Notes under the pieces: model-generated
The model's database searches: none
The model's input: the letters and a program-made list of their open reading frames with translations, nothing else
What the model was told of the DNA's origin: nothing
Shown: one piece after another, positions 60,450 to 64,000 of the stretch
How positions within the stretch are numbered: the stretch's first letter is position 1
Layout: each line of letters begins with the position of its first letter
Origin: Stenotrophomonas sp. UBA2124
GTDB lineage: Bacteria > Pseudomonadota > Gammaproteobacteria > Xanthomonadales > Xanthomonadaceae
Reading direction: 5' to 3'
DNA length: 64,000 nt
Assembly (NCBI GenBank): GCA_002329155.1
Contig: DCXY01000029.1
Coordinates: 3,749 to 67,748 of the forward strand
Translations under genes and position numbers: made by a program

Positions 60450-63400
60450 TCAGCCGCGCAGCGCCGACACGCGCTGCGCGAGCTTCTTGGCCGACACGCC
60501 CGAGCGGAAGCCCAGTTCCTGGGCGAACAGCGACACGCGCAGTTCCTCGATATCCCAGCGCAGGGCCGACCAGTCCGGGTGGCCATCACGCCCCTGCACG
60601 CGCGCATCGTCCAGTGCATCGACGAAGGGCTTGAGTTCCAGCATGCGTGCCTGGTCGCGCGGCGGATCACGCTTGGCACGCTCGGCGCGCAGGATCATCG
60701 CCTTCAGGTAGCGCGGGAACTGCGCCAGCGCGTCGGCAGGCGTTTCACGCAGGAAACCCGCATGGATCAGCCCGGCGAGCTGCGCTTCCATGTCGTCCAG
60801 ATTGCCGCGCGCCCAGCCCATCAGCGGCGCTTCCAGCTGCGGCTTGAGCTCACCCACAAGGCCGAGGATGGTCTCGGCCAGCTTGAGCCGGGTCATCGCC
60901 TCGCCGAACAGCTGCCTGCCCGCTTCGGTTCGGCGCTGCTCGAAAGCCTCTGCAGTGCGTATGTCGCCCAGCCCGTCTGCCAGCACGGCGTTCATGGCTG
61001 CATCCACCAGATCGCCACGCAGGCGTTCCTGCGATTCGATGGCCGCATACAACAGGCCGGTCTTGGGCGATACCGGCAGCTGCTTGCGCGCCTGCTTCAC
61101 CTTGTCGGCAAGGCCCAGCTCCAGCAGCCGGCGCACGCCTTGCGGGTGTGCGAGCAGTGCTTCGTTGCGGTCGGCGAAGATGCGCAGCGCCACTGCATCG
61201 CCGGTATCCACCAGCGCCGGATAGGCCGGCACGCCGGCTTCGCCGGGCACCTGCAGCGGAATGGCGGTGGCCGGGAACTCACGCAGCCCTTCAGCGGCCA
61301 GCGCCTTGCCGGCACGCGCGGCAAAGGCACTGCCGGCGCGTTCGCCAAAGCGCGTCTTCAGAGCATCCAGATCACGCGACATCGCCAGCACCTTGCCGCG
61401 TTCGTCGGCAAGGCGCAGGTTCATGCGCAGGTGTGGCTCCAGCGCGTCCACGTCGAAATCGATGGCCGCTACGGTTGCGCCGGTGGCCTTGCCCAGGAAG
61501 CGCGCCAGTTCACCACGGATGTCGTCGGCGGAGGGCTGCGGCCAGGCTTCAAAGAACGCACGGCCGAAATCCGGCGCCGGCACATAGTTGCGGCGCATCG
61601 CCTTGGGCAGGCTGCGGATCAGCGCGGCAGCCTTGTCGGCGACGAAGCCCGGTGCCAGCCATGACAGCCGCGATGGATCCAGCGCATTGAGCAGGTGCAG
61701 CGGCACGTCGAGGGTGACGCCATCGTCCTCGGCGCCCGGCTCGAAACGGTAGTGCAGCGCCAGCCGCGCGTCGCCCAGCGGGAAGTACTTCGGATAGCGG
61801 TCCTGCTCACTGCCCTCACCCGGCAGCAGGTCGGTCAGTGACCAGTGCAGGCCGCGCCGCTGTTCGGGCGCCAGCGCCTTCCACCAGCCATCGAGCTGGT
61901 TGGCCGAATGGATGTCCGACGGCACGCGATCCAGATACCAGCGTGCCTGCCAGTCCTCATCAGCGACGATGCCGGCACGGCGCAGCTTGGCTTCTTCCTC
62001 GCGCGCCTGCTCCAGCACTTTCTGGTTGTCGGCGATGAAGCCGGCGCGCGTATTGATCTCACCGGTCACCAGCGCCTGCCGCACGAAGATGTCGTGGGCT
62101 TCGCCGGGGTGGATGCGGCCATAGTGCACCGGCTTTTTAGGTGCCAGCACCAGCCCGAACAGGCTGATCTGCTCGGAGGCCAGCACCTGCCCCTGCGCCC
62201 GCGACCAGTGCGGGTCAAAGTGCTTGCGCGCCAGCAGGTGCGGCACTTCGGCGATCACCCAATCCGGTTCGATGGAGGCGTTGGTCAGGCCCCACACGCG
62301 CTGGGTATCCAGCAGCGTGGCGCTGAGCACCCATGGTGGTGGTCGCTTGGCCAGTGCCGAGCCGGGAAACAGATGGAAGCGGCGCTGGCGTGGCGCCTGG
62401 AAATCGCCCTTCTCGGTGCGGTGCCCCACCTGGGTCGGCAGGCCGGCGAGGATGGCGCGGTGCAGGGCCTGATACGCGGCCAGCCGCACCTTCTCGGGAA
62501 TATTGTCATGGCCCGCGTCGGCATCCGGCTTCACGCGCGCGCCACCGCGCGGTTTTGCCGCCGCAGCCTCGACGACCGGCTTGCCCTCGCGCGCCAGACG
62601 CGCCGCCTTGTGCAGCTCGCCACGCGTGGCCTTGCGCTTGGCCTCACTGTCGCCACCTGCCGGCAGCGGTGCTGGTGAGGCCAGCAGCGCGCGGGCGAAG
62701 TCCTCGCCCTGCCCGGCCTCCCAACCGAGTTCTTCACACAGCAGGCGCAGCTGGCGGTGCAGCTCGCGCCATTCGCGCATGCGCAGGAAGCCCAGGAAAT
62801 GCCGGCCGCACCAGTCGCGCAGCTTGGATTGGGTGAGGTCTTCGTGCGCTTGCCGGTAGGCATCCCACAGGCGCAGGATGCCGATGAATTCCGAGCGCGC
62901 GTCGGCGAACTGCGCATGTGCGTTGTCGGCGGCCTCGCGTGCTTCCGGTGGCCGCTCGCGCGGGTCCTGGATGCCGAGGAACGAGGCGATCACCAGCATC
63001 TCGCGCAGGCAGCCGCCCTTCTGTGCCGCCACCAGCATGCGCGCCAGCTTCACATCCACCGGCAGGCGCGCCATCTGCCTGCCGATGGCGGTGAGCTTGC
63101 GGTCGGCGTCGATGGCGCCCAGCTCGGCCAGCTGCTGCCAGCCATCGGCCACGGCACGCTCGTCGGGGGCTTCCAGGAACGGGAACTGGTCAATCTGGCC
63201 CAACCCCAGCTGCAGCATGCGCAGGATCACGCCCGCCAGCGAGGAGCGGCGGATTTCCGGGTCGGTGAATTCGGGGCGTGATACAAAATCCGCTTCCGCA
63301 TACAGGCGGTAGCAGACGCCTTCGGAGATGCGGCCGCAGCGGCCCTTGCGCTGGTTGGCGCTGGCCTGCGACACCGGCTCGATATGCAGCCGGTCCAGCT

Positions 63401-64000
63401 TCTGGCGCGGGCTGTAGCGTTTGACCCGGGCGAAGCCGGGGTCGATCACATAGCGGATGCGTGGCACCGTCAGCGAGGTTTCGGCCACGTTGGTGGTCAG
63501 CACCAAGCGCCGCTTGGAACCGGGATTGAACACGCGGTCCTGATCCTTCGCCGACAGCCGCGCATACAGCGGCAGCACTTCGGTTTCGCGGTATTTGCGT
63601 CGTTCCAGCGACTGGTGCGCGTCGCGGATCTCACGCTCACCGGGCAGGAACACCAGTACGTCACCGCGCGGGTCGCTGCGGGTGATTTCATCCACCGCCG
63701 CAACGATGGCGTCGTTGACCGATACCGGATCCGAATCCACCTCGTCGCGACGGCCACGGCCCGTCGGCGCCTTCGCCGCTGGGGCATCGCCGGCGACTTC
63801 AGCATCGCCATCCAGTGGGCGGTAACGCACTTCCACCGGATAGGTGCGGCCTTCCACATTCACCACCGGCGCATTGTCGAAATGGTGCGAGAAACGCTCG
63901 GTATCGATGGTGGCCGAGGTGACGATCAGCTTCAGGTCAGGGCGCTTGCGCAGCAGCTGCTTCAGGTAGCCCAGCAGAAAGTCGATGTTGAGGCTGCGCT
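60450..64000 (-). CDS. hrpA: ATP-dependent RNA helicase HrpA (DEAH box), 5' end outside the window
   Basis: About 1183 codons are present; the frame is open to base 64000. Motif III is LIVTSATID at about 63910-63930. Motif V is LTTNVAETSLTVP and motif VI is QRKGRCGRISEGVCYRLY. A long C-terminal extension follows (OB fold, then a DUF3418-type region with GLHWSLTDLLPGEGSEQDRYPKYF). HrpA rescues stalled or collided ribosomes by unwinding mRNA. Total length should be about 1300 or more residues, so the Walker A and DEAH box lie to the right. The gene converges on the secreted-protein pair. Confidence 0.95.
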   Translation of the reverse strand, partial: RSLNIDFLLGYLKQLLRKRPDLKLIVTSATIDTERFSHHFDNAPVVNVEGRTYPVEVRYRPLDGDAEVAGDAPAAKAPTGRGRRDEVDSDPVSVNDAIVAAVDEITRSDPRGDVLVFLPGEREIRDAHQSLERRKYRETEVLPLYARLSAKDQDRVFNPGSKRRLVLTTNVAETSLTVPRIRYVIDPGFARVKRYSPRQKLDRLHIEPVSQASANQRKGRCGRISEGVCYRLYAEADFVSRPEFTDPEIRRSSLAGVILRMLQLGLGQIDQFPFLEAPDERAVADGWQQLAELGAIDADRKLTAIGRQMARLPVDVKLARMLVAAQKGGCLREMLVIASFLGIQDPRERPPEAREAADNAHAQFADARSEFIGILRLWDAYRQAHEDLTQSKLRDWCGRHFLGFLRMREWRELHRQLRLLCEELGWEAGQGEDFARALLASPAPLPAGGDSEAKRKATRGELHKAARLAREGKPVVEAAAAKPRGGARVKPDADAGHDNIPEKVRLAAYQALHRAILAGLPTQVGHRTEKGDFQAPRQRRFHLFPGSALAKRPPPWVLSATLLDTQRVWGLTNASIEPDWVIAEVPHLLARKHFDPHWSRAQGQVLASEQISLFGLVLAPKKPVHYGRIHPGEAHDIFVRQALVTGEINTRAGFIADNQKVLEQAREEEAKLRRAGIVADEDWQARWYLDRVPSDIHSANQLDGWWKALAPEQRRGLHWSLTDLLPGEGSEQDRYPKYFPLGDARLALHYRFEPGAEDDGVTLDVPLHLLNALDPSRLSWLAPGFVADKAAALIRSLPKAMRRNYVPAPDFGRAFFEAWPQPSADDIRGELARFLGKATGATVAAIDFDVDALEPHLRMNLRLADERGKVLAMSRDLDALKTRFGERAGSAFAARAGKALAAEGLREFPATAIPLQVPGEAGVPAYPALVDTGDAVALRIFADRNEALLAHPQGVRRLLELGLADKVKQARKQLPVSPKTGLLYAAIESQERLRGDLVDAAMNAVLADGLGDIRTAEAFEQRRTEAGRQLFGEAMTRLKLAETILGLVGELKPQLEAPLMGWARGNLDDMEAQLAGLIHAGFLRETPADALAQFPRYLKAMILRAERAKRDPPRDQARMLELKPFVDALDDARVQGRDGHPDWSALRWDIEELRVSLFAQELGFRSGVSAKKLAQRVSALRG

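Overview
The window is a piece of a high-GC gammaproteobacterial chromosome. Gene content and order point to the Xanthomonadaceae/Lysobacteraceae, most like Stenotrophomonas: a Chp/Pil chemosensory cluster beside gshB and a tonB gene, a large TonB-dependent receptor, an Ala/Lys-rich histone H1-like protein, GTAG-headed REP-type palindromes, and many xanthomonad housekeeping neighbours. Species cannot be fixed from the sequence alone. I see no prophage, integrase, transposase, CRISPR array, rRNA or tRNA. It reads as core chromosome, with accessory structure only in intergenic repeats.

Layout. 1-9.4 kb: the 5' part of a metX-like gene behind a SAM-I (S-box) riboswitch, then an M23 peptidase, prfC, a hemolysin III-type membrane protein, an AsmA protein, a CBS/glycosyltransferase/mtgA group on the minus strand, and hslO. 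9.5-23.5 kb: a secreted hypothetical protein, a TonB-dependent receptor, and a TetR regulator divergent from an alpha/beta hydrolase-fadE operon. The divergent promoter lies between two copies of one palindrome. Next come a DUF4442 protein, a frameshifted DUF1304 gene, an Npt/MFS-type transporter, a GMC oxidoreductase and a serine beta-lactamase-fold hydrolase. 23.6-25.8 kb is non-coding except for the histone H1-like gene; it holds a tandem array of four long palindromic elements with a 188-190 bp period and a gene-free stretch.

25.8-32.7 kb carries minus-strand housekeeping genes: gcvT-gcvH, an nfeD/SPFH (qmcA-like) pair, DUF962, and the tightly coupled nudE-cysQ and mazG-ynfA groups; rsmE is divergent. 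33.0-45.2 kb is one minus-strand operon, pilG-pilH-pilI-pilJ-chpA-chpB-chpC, the type IV pilus chemosensory system. Its receptor-methyltransferase gene (pilK) is absent, and its CheB-like protein has lost the catalytic Ser and His. gshB and a TonB-family gene are divergent from it, as in Pseudomonas.

47.4-64 kb: tsaB, a DinG/YoaA-type helicase, a small lipoprotein, mrcB (PBP1b), a two-domain glycosyltransferase, a repeat-rich membrane protein, relA, two small secreted proteins and the bulk of hrpA, which runs off the right edge. Common themes are the cell envelope (mtgA, mrcB, M23, glycosyltransferases, AsmA), fatty acid degradation (TetR-hydrolase-FadE) and surface motility (Pil/Chp with TonB).
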